Position numbers and translations under genes: made by a program
DNA from: Hyphomicrobiales bacterium
GTDB lineage: Bacteria > Pseudomonadota > Alphaproteobacteria > Rhizobiales > CAYWUX01
Reading direction: 5' to 3'
Assembly (NCBI GenBank): GCA_028279265.1
Contig: JANQOC010000414.1
Coordinates: 1 to 5,480 of the forward strand
DNA: 5,480 nucleotides
Shown: positions 1 to 5,480 of the stretch, piece by piece
Numbering within the stretch: position 1 is the stretch's first letter
Layout of the letters: every line of letters begins with the position of its first letter
Notes under the pieces: generated by a model
Told to the model about the DNA's origin: nothing
Database searches by the model: none
What the model saw: only the letters and a program-made list of their open reading frames with translations

Positions 1-83
1 ATCCCATAGCCGGTAGCGCCCATCAAAGCTTCGCCGGAAAGCTTGAGCAGGACGCGGCTGTAATTGCTGCTTTTTTTGTTCAC
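1..83 (-). CDS. pyrH: UMP kinase (uridylate kinase), N-terminal fragment
   Basis: UMP kinase phosphorylates UMP to UDP with ATP in the cytoplasm, a step in pyrimidine nucleotide synthesis. Only the first 27 codons are present; the gene runs off the low-coordinate edge. The visible peptide starts MNKKSSNYSRVLLKLSGEAL and continues with MGATGYG, which matches the first beta strand and glycine-containing phosphate-binding segment of bacterial PyrH (family pattern YKRVLLKxSGEALxG). The start chosen is GTG at 83-81. No ATG lies in frame nearby upstream, the spacing to the conserved block fits the family, and a G-rich stretch (GGGGGA, 92-97) sits 8 nt upstream as a plausible ribosome binding site. 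It lies 93 nt downstream of tsf on the same strand, the usual tsf-pyrH order. The family call is secure despite the short fragment; the exact start is less sure. Confidence 0.9.
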   Translation of the reverse strand, partial: MNKKSSNYSRVLLKLSGEALMGATGYG

Positions 84-91
84 AAATCTAA

Positions 92-97
92 TCCCCC
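92..97 (-). promoter_or_regulatory. Probable ribosome binding site of pyrH
   Basis: On the minus strand GGGGGA lies 8 nt before the GTG codon at 83-81. It can pair with the CCUCC of the 16S rRNA tail using one G-U pair. It is not a consensus site, but it supports the GTG start because no other start codon is well placed in this frame. Confidence 0.5.
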
Positions 98-176
98 AAT
101 GCTGACGCCGAATTCTCGTGGTGCCGTCAAGTCGAAAGCACGTGCAGCGATTTATATAAGGGAACTACAATACAGA

Positions 177-1103
177 CTAGCTCGAGGCCGCGGCGGCAAC
201 CTCGGCGGCAAAGTCCTCTTCCTTACGTTCAATTCCCTCACCCAGCTCGAAGCGGACGAATTCCGTAACCTTGATGGGGGCACCGACATCGCTTTCTGCG
301 GCTTTGATTGCTTTCTCAACGCTGTTTTCGCCGTCTATTACGAAAGTCTGGGAAAGCAGCACAACTTCCTCGAAAAACTTGCGGATCCGGCCCTCCACCA
401 TTTTTTCAATGATGTTCTCAGGCTTGCCGGACTCTCGCGCCTGTTCCATCAAAACCGCACGCTCGCGTTCGACGATGTCTTGATCAAGATCGTCCGGGCT
501 CACACTCAATGGGCGACTGGCGGCAATATGCATCGCCACCTGCTTCCCGAGTGCTGCCAGTTTGTCCTGATCACCGGCAGATTCGAGTCCGACAAGAACC
601 CCTATTTTTCCGACATTCTCGGAAATGGAATTGTGCATGTAGGCGGAAACGACACCTTCCGAAACACTGACCTGGGCCGTCCTTCGAAGAGACATATTCT
701 CACCGATCGTACCGATCATCTCCGTCAGATAGTCGCCGACTGACTTGTCGCTCCCCGGGAAAGGAAGTCCGGCAAGTTTATCAACATCACCTTCCCCCTG
801 TTGGGCGACAGAAGCGATAGATCGGACGAGGTCCTGGAACTGATCATTTCTGGCAACGAAATCCGTTTCCGAGTTCACTTCAACAATGGCCCCGGAATTG
901 GCTTCCGTCGTGATGCCGATCAGTCCTTCTGCGGCGACACGGCCGGCCTTTTTCGCGGCCTTCGCCAGTCCCTTGGTGCGCAGCCAGTCAACAGCTGCAT
1001 CGGTGTCGCCATTGGTTTCGTTCAAAGCGGTCTTGCAATCCATCATGCCTGCGCCGGTTTTGTCGCGCAGTTCCTTAACCATTGAAGCTGTAATTTTGCT
1101 CAT
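177..1103 (-). CDS. tsf: Elongation factor Ts
   Basis: EF-Ts is the guanine nucleotide exchange factor that releases GDP from EF-Tu, so that EF-Tu can bind GTP and aminoacyl-tRNA again. The 308-residue protein is somewhat longer than the 283 residues of the E. coli protein. Residues 1-55 form the N-terminal UBA-like EF-Tu-binding domain, with the signature VKELRDKTGAGMMDCKTAL at 9-27. The core contains TDFVARN at 80-86, whose Asp81-Phe82 correspond to the pair that intrudes into EF-Tu and disturbs Mg2+ binding. Further conserved blocks are IGENMSLRR (133-141) and HIAASRPL (192-199). The tail is Ala-rich (AAEVAAAASS) and ends at a TAG stop. It lies 53 nt after rpsB and 93 nt before pyrH, so it is probably co-transcribed with both. 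All expected motifs are present and the frame is unbroken. Confidence 0.98.
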   Translation of the reverse strand: MSKITASMVKELRDKTGAGMMDCKTALNETNGDTDAAVDWLRTKGLAKAAKKAGRVAAEGLIGITTEANSGAIVEVNSETDFVARNDQFQDLVRSIASVAQQGEGDVDKLAGLPFPGSDKSVGDYLTEMIGTIGENMSLRRTAQVSVSEGVVSAYMHNSISENVGKIGVLVGLESAGDQDKLAALGKQVAMHIAASRPLSVSPDDLDQDIVERERAVLMEQARESGKPENIIEKMVEGRIRKFFEEVVLLSQTFVIDGENSVEKAIKAAESDVGAPIKVTEFVRFELGEGIERKEEDFAAEVAAAASS

Positions 1104-1105
1104 TG

Positions 1106-1110
1106 TCCTT
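1106..1110 (-). promoter_or_regulatory. Shine-Dalgarno-like site of tsf, unusually close to the start
   Basis: AAGGA on the minus strand ends only 2 nt before the ATG at 1103-1101. The usual gap is about 5-9 nt. No better match lies further upstream; the alternative is a weak GATGAG/GAGAT stretch about 10 nt away. The ATG itself is secure because the encoded MSKITASMVKELRDKTGAGM is the standard EF-Ts N-terminus. Confidence 0.5.
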
Positions 1111-1156
1111 AGATCTCATCTTTTGATAAAATTTACCGTCAGCAAAAAATCCGAAA

Positions 1157-2284
1157 TCAAGCGGCTTCTTCTGCAAGTTTTTTAGCCTGCGCCAGCCAGT
1201 CATCCCGCTCAATTCGGCCTTTGAATTTCAAGGCGTCGTCAACGGCGGCAATGTCCTCGGGCGTAAAGGCAGCGATCTGCCGATAGTGAAAGATACCCAT
1301 GGAATTCAGTTTTTCCTCGAGCACAGGGCCAACGCCGGAAATTTTCTTAAGGTCATCGGCTTCCCCGTCTGGGGCATCGAGACCTTTGAACGCTACGGCC
1401 TGCGCCTCGGCAGTTCCGGTATCCGCTCCATTGGCCTTTGCTTCCTCGGTTTTGGTTTCCGGAGCTTGCTCGGCCTTGGCCTCTTCAGGTTCAGCTGCAG
1501 TCTCTTCCTTTGCCTCCCCGGCTTGCTCTGAGGTCTCCTCAAGGGACTGTTCCAAAGGCGCCTCGGCGGCTCCGATATCTATACCGCTGTCGACCTGGCC
1601 TCTTTCGATCCCGTCGATCGCGGCCCGGGCAATCAAATCGCAGTACAGGCTAATGGCCCGGCTGGCATCATCATTACCTGGAATAGGGATATTAACGACA
1701 TCAGGATCGGAATTACTGTCGACAATCCCGATGACCGGGATTTTTAATTTCTTGGCTTCCGCAACGGCGATGGATTCTTTGTTGGTATCGACCACAAAGA
1801 GGATATCCGGTATGCCGCCCATATCCTTGATCCCGCCCAGGGAACGCTCAAGCTTGTCGCGTTCCAGGGTCAATTTCAAAAGCTCTTTCTTGGTCAGTCC
1901 ATGGGTTTCACCCGCGAGACGTTCTTCCAGGTTTCGCAGCTGCTGGATCGAGTTCGAAATTGTTTTCCAGTTCGTAAGGGTTCCACCGAGCCATCGATGA
2001 TTGACGAAATACTGGGCACACTGTCTGGCCGAATCCGAAACCGCATCCGTCGCCTGTCTTTTCGTTCCCACGAAAAGAACGCGTCCGCCCTTGGCCACGA
2101 CGTCACTGACCGTAACGATCGCCTGATGCAGAAGCGGCACGGTCTGCGCCAGGTCAATGATATGAATATTGTTCCGGCTTCCAAAAATGAAGGGGCCCAT
2201 TTTTGGATTCCAGCGATGTTTTTGATGTCCGAAATGTACGCCAGCTTCCAGTAGCTCGCGCATGTTAAATGTTGGCAGCGCCAT
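1157..2284 (-). CDS. rpsB: 30S ribosomal protein S2 with acidic linker and C-terminal helix-hairpin-helix-type domain
   Basis: S2 is a late-assembling small-subunit protein that contacts 16S rRNA and S1 and is needed for translation. Residues 1 to about 232 are a complete S2: signature MRELLEAGVHFGHQ at 8-21 followed by HRWNPKM (23-29), NHRWLGGTLTNW (95-106), GGIPDILFVVDTNKE (156-170), and IPVIGIVDSNSDP (182-194). Family members usually end near 230-260 residues, but this one has 375. Residues 233-305 form a low-complexity linker rich in Glu, Ala, Thr and Lys. Residues 308-371 form a compact domain beginning LKKISGVGPVLEEKLNSMGI (312-331), with the G-V-G hairpin typical of helix-hairpin-helix folds, then FTPEDIAAVDDAL (340-352) and FKGRIERDDWLAQA (354-367). 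From memory, this module also occurs at the C-terminus of other alphaproteobacterial proteins, such as some NuoE and L21 proteins. The ATG at 2284 follows a good Shine-Dalgarno site. The gene heads the probable rpsB-tsf-pyrH operon. Its extension is in one open frame with no sign of a frameshift. Confidence 0.98.
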   Translation of the reverse strand: MALPTFNMRELLEAGVHFGHQKHRWNPKMGPFIFGSRNNIHIIDLAQTVPLLHQAIVTVSDVVAKGGRVLFVGTKRQATDAVSDSARQCAQYFVNHRWLGGTLTNWKTISNSIQQLRNLEERLAGETHGLTKKELLKLTLERDKLERSLGGIKDMGGIPDILFVVDTNKESIAVAEAKKLKIPVIGIVDSNSDPDVVNIPIPGNDDASRAISLYCDLIARAAIDGIERGQVDSGIDIGAAEAPLEQSLEETSEQAGEAKEETAAEPEEAKAEQAPETKTEEAKANGADTGTAEAQAVAFKGLDAPDGEADDLKKISGVGPVLEEKLNSMGIFHYRQIAAFTPEDIAAVDDALKFKGRIERDDWLAQAKKLAEEAA

Positions 2285-2293
2285 TGGCCCGCT

Positions 2294-2299
2294 CTCCTT
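2294..2299 (-). promoter_or_regulatory. Ribosome binding site of rpsB
   Basis: AAGGAG on the minus strand lies 9 nt before the ATG at 2284-2282, inside a purine-rich run (GGAAAAAAGGAGAG). It is the strongest Shine-Dalgarno sequence in the window, as expected for an abundantly made ribosomal protein. Confidence 0.85.
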
Positions 2300-2333
2300 T
2301 TTTCCGGTTTAACCGCCGCGGCCATCTAGACAT

Positions 2334-2350
2334 GGATGAATAAATCATCC
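2334..2350 (-). repeat. Perfect hairpin in the rpsB leader
   Basis: On the minus strand GGATGA-TTTAT-TCATCC forms a perfect 6-bp stem with a 5-nt loop, and an outer CAT/ATG pair could extend it past a 2-nt bulge. It lies about 50 nt before the rpsB start. There is no following T-run, so it is not an intrinsic terminator; an RNA structure in the leader is the likelier reading. Confidence 0.6.
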
Positions 2351-2386
2351 CTATGCCACCGGGACAGTCCTCACTGAATATCACGT

Positions 2387-2400
2387 GCATGCGCACATGC
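2387..2400 (-). repeat. Small inverted repeat GCATG/CATGC in the rpsB leader
   Basis: On the minus strand GCATG-TGCG-CATGC gives a 5-bp stem and 4-nt loop. It sits inside a 19-nt tract of strictly alternating purines and pyrimidines (2382-2400). It may be an RNA hairpin in the leader, or it may only reflect the composition of the tract. Confidence 0.5.
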
Positions 2401-2437
2401 TTCAGAGCTGACCGTATTAAGCCACGTGTGAGATGAG

Positions 2438-2450
2438 CGCCTTATAGGCG
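2438..2450. repeat. 13-bp palindrome over the predicted -10 box
   Basis: CGCCT-TAT-AGGCG is a perfect inverted repeat with 5-bp arms. It covers the whole predicted -10 hexamer (2441-2446). It could be an operator or simply a GC-flanked -10 region; the sequence alone does not decide. Confidence 0.5.
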
Positions 2451-2469
2451 GGTCAAGCCGTGAACACAA
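2441..2469 (-). promoter_or_regulatory. Probable housekeeping sigma promoter of the rpsB-tsf-pyrH operon
   Basis: On the minus strand TTGTGT (2464-2469) and TATAAG (2441-2446) are separated by exactly 17 bp. They match the -35 consensus TTGACA at 4 of 6 positions if the final T is ignored (TTG at 3) or more strictly at 3, and the -10 consensus TATAAT at 5 of 6. Transcription would start near 2434. A second -35-like hexamer, TTGACC (2451-2456), lies between them but has no good -10 box 16-18 bp downstream. The site lies in the dnaE-rpsB gap, where a promoter for the ribosomal operon is expected. Predicted from sequence only. Confidence 0.55.
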
Positions 2470-2539
2470 GCGAAAATCGCCAAATCATTGATTTTTTATG
2501 GCTGAAAGGCGCGCCTGCGGCCCGGGTTCACCGATCCGG

Positions 2540-5480
2540 CTAACACTCCCGCACATCAAGAATGTCAGACAAGGTTCTCGCCAGCCCCGCCTGCCGCGGG
2601 GAGACATCGAATTTTCCGGGAAGCGTGATTTGGACTTCTCTATCCAGATCGTCCAGATAGGCCACCAGCTGCAACTGACCGGTTCCCGGCTGCAAGACCC
2701 TGGATTTGATCTGTTCCAGGGATTCAGGACGATCAATCACGATCTGCAGGGTCTGCTGGACCCTCTTGGCAGCATCATCGAGACTTTCCACGGAGATCAC
2801 CCGGGTTTTAAGGCTTTCCCCTTCAAACTCCGCATCCACCCGTAACAGGACGGCCGTTCCCGGCTCCAGAAGTTCACGGGAACTGTTCAGAGTTTCCGAG
2901 AAAACAACGGCCTCGAATTGCCCGGTCTGATCGGAAAAAGCGGCAAAGGCAAATGGATTTCCCGATTTGGACTTACGTTCCTGTTTGTAAACAACAGTGG
3001 CCGCGATTAACCCGCCCGTGTGCTCGATACGCGCCTCTTCCTCGATTTCAATCCAGGTCAAGCAGTCCAGGCGCGAAATGACGGTCTGGTACTGATCCAG
3101 CGGATGCCCGGTCAGAAAAAATCCGACCGCGTCGAACTCGTAACCCAGCTGATCCATGGGCAGCCACTTGTCGCGCTTCTTCAATGTCAACTCGAGTTTC
3201 TGTTGACCGCCGCCGAAAAGATCATTCTGGCCGGAGGTGCGGTCATCATTGGTCTTGTTCGCGGTCGCCAATATGACATCAACATTGTCATAAACCTCGG
3301 CACGATTGGGCGAGAGATCATCAAAGGCGCCGGAAGCAGCCAGATTCTCCAGTGCGCGCTTGTTTATGTCTTTCGGATTCACGCGCTCGGCAAATTCCAG
3401 CAGAGACTGAAATTCACCGTTTGCCGAACGTTCCTTGCAAAGCGAAATGACCGACTGGCGCCCGACATTTTTCAGAGCCGCCAGGGAATAGCGAATAGCC
3501 TCGCCTTCCGGTTTGAAATCGACCACGGAATGGTTCACGGAGGGGGGTAGAATGTCGATCCCGAGTTGTCTGGCATCCTGGGAGAATATGTTCAGCTTGT
3601 CGGTGTTTCCCATGTCAAAAGTCATGGATGCCGAAATGAACTCAACCGGATAATTCGCCTTCAGATAGGCCGTATGATAGGCCAGCAGCGCATAGGCTGC
3701 GGCGTGCGACTTGTTAAAACCATAGCCGGCGAATTTTTCGACGAGCTCAAATATGAAAGCTGCCCGCGATTTGTCGACTTCGTTTTCCATCGCACCTTCA
3801 ATGAACCGCGATTTCTGGCTGTCCATCTCGGCTTTGATCTTTTTACCCATCGCACGGCGCAACAGATCCGCTTCACCCAGCGAATAACCGGAAAGTTGCT
3901 GGGCGACCTGCATCACCTGTTCCTGATAGATGATGACCCCATAAGTTTCTTTTAGAATGGGTTCAATCAGGGGGTGTAGATAGTCAACTTCTTCGCGTCC
4001 ATATTTCCGATTGATGTAGGTTTCAATATTGTCCATGGGCCCCGGTCGATAGAGCGCGACCATGGCGATTATATCCTCAAATCTGTCGGGTTTGAGTTTG
4101 CGCAGGCTTTCGCGCATTCCGGATCCCTCGAGCTGGAACACGCCGACGGTGTCGCCCCGGGCCATCAGCTCATACGTTGCCCGGTCGTCAAGGGGCAAAA
4201 GAGAGGGATCGATTTTCTCACCGCGCTCGGCAATAAGCTGAATTGTTTTTTCGATGACACTGAGGGTTTTCAAACCCAGAAAATCAAATTTGACCAATCC
4301 CGCAGCTTCGACCCACTTCATATTAAACTGGGTCGCCGGTAAATCAGAACGCGCATCCTGATAAAGCGGCACGAGTTCCGTTAGTTTGCGATCACCGATG
4401 ACCACACCGGCCGCATGGGTCGACGCATGGCGGTAGAGCCCTTCAAGTTTAAGACCGATATTCAGAAGTCTTTGGACAATGGGCTCACTCTCACGTGCTT
4501 CCTGTATCCGCGGTTCATCCTCGATCGCTTGTTCGAGAGTCACCGGATTTGCCGGGTTGTTGGGAACCAGCTTGCACAGGCGATCGACCTGGCCATAGGG
4601 CATTTGCAAAACCCGGCCGACATCTCTCAGCACCGCCCGGGCCTGCAGCTTCCCGTATGTGATAATCTGAGCGACCCGGTCTTCACCGTATTTGTCCTGA
4701 ACATAGCGGATAACTTCATCGCGACGCTCCTGACAGAAGTCGATATCAAAGTCCGGCATCGACACCCGTTCCGGATTGAGAAACCTCTCAAAAAGGAGGT
4801 CGAAACGCAGCGGGTCAAGGTCGGTAATTGTCAGCGACCAGGCGACCAGCGAACCGGCCCCGGAACCCCGTCCCGGTCCGACAGGGATGCCTTGTGCCTT
4901 GGACCATTTGATAAAGTCGGCAACGATGAGAAAGTAACCCGGGAATTTCATGCGCGTAATAACGTCAAGCTCAAAGGCGAGACGTTTGCGGTAATCTTCC
5001 TTGGATATACCCTCTGCGGTTCCATGATGTTCGAGGCGAAGCTCAAGACCTTCTTCTGCCTGCTTTCTCAGTTCGTCCGCCTCCGCAGCCAGGATCTTGT
5101 CTTCAGAATTTGACGTGCTGGACACGAACTGGGGCAAAATTGGCGCCCGCATACGCGGCCGGAAAGCCGATCTCTTGGCCACCTCGACAGTATTGGCCAA
5201 GGCTTCGGGGAGATCGGCGAAGAGTTCTTTCATCTCCGAGCGGGATTTGAAACGATAGTCGGGAGTCAGTCGGCGGCGGTCATCTTCGGCGACATATCGG
5301 CCTTCGGAAATGCAGATTAGGGCATCATGAGCTTCAAAGTCTTCCGCCTCTGCAAAATAGACTTCGTTGGTGGCGACCAGCGGAATATTTCCTGCATAGG
5401 CCAGACCGAGCAGATCCGCTTCGACCTGTTTATCGTCCGCGTGCCCCATCCCCTGGATTTCGACATACAGGTTTCCGGCA
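2540..5480 (-). CDS. dnaE: DNA polymerase III alpha subunit, missing the N-terminus at the window edge
   Basis: This is the replicative C-family DNA polymerase subunit. The frame is open to the window edge: ten codons (AGNLYVEIQG) precede the first visible Met at 5449, so that Met is internal. By alignment with E. coli numbering about 160 residues are missing. Counting that Met as 1, the visible part starts in the PHP domain (LVATNEVYF, 24-32). The polymerase core follows, with GPGRGSGAGSL (191-201), the catalytic pair Asp233/Asp235 in PDFDIDF, and the third Asp389 in KFDFLGL. These correspond to E. coli D401, D403 and D555. TYGVIIYQEQVMQ (502-514) and GYGFNKSHAAAYALLAYHTAYLK (575-597, finger region) are also intact. 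QNDLF (741-745; DNA 3215-3229) fits the internal beta-clamp-binding motif. An OB-fold (about 812-890) and a C-terminal tau-binding region end at a TAG stop. All catalytic residues are present, so the gene looks functional. It is DnaE1-type, not PolC or DnaE2. Confidence 0.98.
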   Translation of the reverse strand, partial: AGNLYVEIQGMGHADDKQVEADLLGLAYAGNIPLVATNEVYFAEAEDFEAHDALICISEGRYVAEDDRRRLTPDYRFKSRSEMKELFADLPEALANTVEVAKRSAFRPRMRAPILPQFVSSTSNSEDKILAAEADELRKQAEEGLELRLEHHGTAEGISKEDYRKRLAFELDVITRMKFPGYFLIVADFIKWSKAQGIPVGPGRGSGAGSLVAWSLTITDLDPLRFDLLFERFLNPERVSMPDFDIDFCQERRDEVIRYVQDKYGEDRVAQIITYGKLQARAVLRDVGRVLQMPYGQVDRLCKLVPNNPANPVTLEQAIEDEPRIQEARESEPIVQRLLNIGLKLEGLYRHASTHAAGVVIGDRKLTELVPLYQDARSDLPATQFNMKWVEAAGLVKFDFLGLKTLSVIEKTIQLIAERGEKIDPSLLPLDDRATYELMARGDTVGVFQLEGSGMRESLRKLKPDRFEDIIAMVALYRPGPMDNIETYINRKYGREEVDYLHPLIEPILKETYGVIIYQEQVMQVAQQLSGYSLGEADLLRRAMGKKIKAEMDSQKSRFIEGAMENEVDKSRAAFIFELVEKFAGYGFNKSHAAAYALLAYHTAYLKANYPVEFISASMTFDMGNTDKLNIFSQDARQLGIDILPPSVNHSVVDFKPEGEAIRYSLAALKNVGRQSVISLCKERSANGEFQSLLEFAERVNPKDINKRALENLAASGAFDDLSPNRAEVYDNVDVILATANKTNDDRTSGQNDLFGGGQQKLELTLKKRDKWLPMDQLGYEFDAVGFFLTGHPLDQYQTVISRLDCLTWIEIEEEARIEHTGGLIAATVVYKQERKSKSGNPFAFAAFSDQTGQFEAVVFSETLNSSRELLEPGTAVLLRVDAEFEGESLKTRVISVESLDDAAKRVQQTLQIVIDRPESLEQIKSRVLQPGTGQLQLVAYLDDLDREVQITLPGKFDVSPRQAGLARTLSDILDVREC

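Larger units (their letters stand above)
2285..2434 (-). promoter_or_regulatory. Predicted long 5' leader of rpsB, candidate autoregulatory RNA
   Basis: If transcription starts about 7 nt after the proposed -10 box, rpsB has an untranslated leader near 150 nt. It carries several short inverted repeats: 5-bp stem GCATG/CATGC with a 4-nt loop (2387-2400), 6-bp stem GGATGA/TCATCC with a 5-nt loop (2334-2350), and CGGT/ACCG with a 3-nt loop just before the Shine-Dalgarno site (2305-2315). The CATC of the second stem could instead pair with a GATG downstream, so alternative folds exist. In E. coli the rpsB leader mediates feedback by S2. A similar role here is inferred only from leader length and position; I do not recognise a known leader family. 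Confidence 0.4.

Noticed and set aside
84..176. Separate promoter for pyrH: TATATAAAT near 150-158 and TTGACG at 124-129 on the minus strand
   Set aside because: The AT-rich element lacks a -35 box 16-18 bp upstream, and TTGACG has no -10-like hexamer at the right distance downstream.
99..743. Plus-strand open frame of 214 codons
   Set aside because: It lies opposite tsf, whose frame has full EF-Ts conservation; the antisense product resembles no family I recognise.
1130..1175. Possible terminator or attenuator between rpsB and tsf: a T6 run on the minus strand after CCG-N8-CGG
   Set aside because: The G-C stem is only 3 bp and the remainder is A-T and G-T pairs broken by a mismatch, too weak for an intrinsic terminator.
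1299..2000. Plus-strand open frame of 233 codons
   Set aside because: Antisense to rpsB. Its Ser/Ala-rich composition is partly the reverse reading of the S2 acidic linker and core codons.
1894..2325. Minus-strand open frame of 143 codons overlapping the rpsB start
   Set aside because: Same strand but another frame from rpsB; the Arg/Ser/Trp-rich product is typical of an out-of-frame reading.
2470..2539. Intrinsic terminator after dnaE
   Set aside because: The palindrome AGGCGCGCCT (2507-2516) is followed by only three T, and the AAATCA/TGATTT repeat (2481-2493 region) is AT-only with almost no loop. Neither is convincing.
4415..5113. Plus-strand open frame of 232 codons
   Set aside because: Antisense to the dnaE polymerase core, including the catalytic PDFDIDF motif; no domain recognised.
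5447..5449. ATG as the start of dnaE
   Set aside because: The frame stays open upstream to the window edge with family-like residues (LYVEIQ), and a DnaE starting here would lack most of the PHP domain. The gene is cut by the window.

Overview
All genes in this window lie on the minus strand. Read in the direction of transcription (high to low coordinates) they are: the end of dnaE (DNA polymerase III alpha subunit), a 255-nt gap carrying a promoter and leader, rpsB (ribosomal protein S2), tsf (elongation factor Ts), and the first 27 codons of pyrH (UMP kinase). The order dnaE-rpsB-tsf-pyrH, the S2 N-terminus (MALPTFNMRELLEAG) and the C-terminal extension of S2 all point to an alphaproteobacterium with moderate GC content. 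I cannot name the genus.

Layout: 2540-5480 is dnaE, missing roughly its first 160 codons, which lie beyond the window edge. The dnaE-rpsB gap (2285-2539) contains the best promoter in the window (-35 TTGTGT, 17-bp spacer, -10 TATAAG), a 13-bp palindrome over the -10 element, and a predicted 5' leader of about 150 nt with several small hairpins and a strong Shine-Dalgarno sequence. rpsB (1157-2284) and tsf (177-1103) are 53 nt apart, and tsf and pyrH are 93 nt apart. No convincing intrinsic terminator separates them, so rpsB-tsf-pyrH probably form one transcript that serves translation (S2 for the small subunit, EF-Ts for recycling EF-Tu) and pyrimidine nucleotide supply (UMP kinase).

This is mostly a conserved housekeeping region, and I see no mobile element, CRISPR array, RNA gene or unknown gene cluster. 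The one unusual item is S2. At 375 residues it is far longer than the roughly 240 usual for the family, because an Ala/Glu-rich acidic linker and a compact helix-hairpin-helix-type domain follow the S2 fold. The rpsB leader is the second place worth a closer look, as a candidate site for S2 autoregulation.
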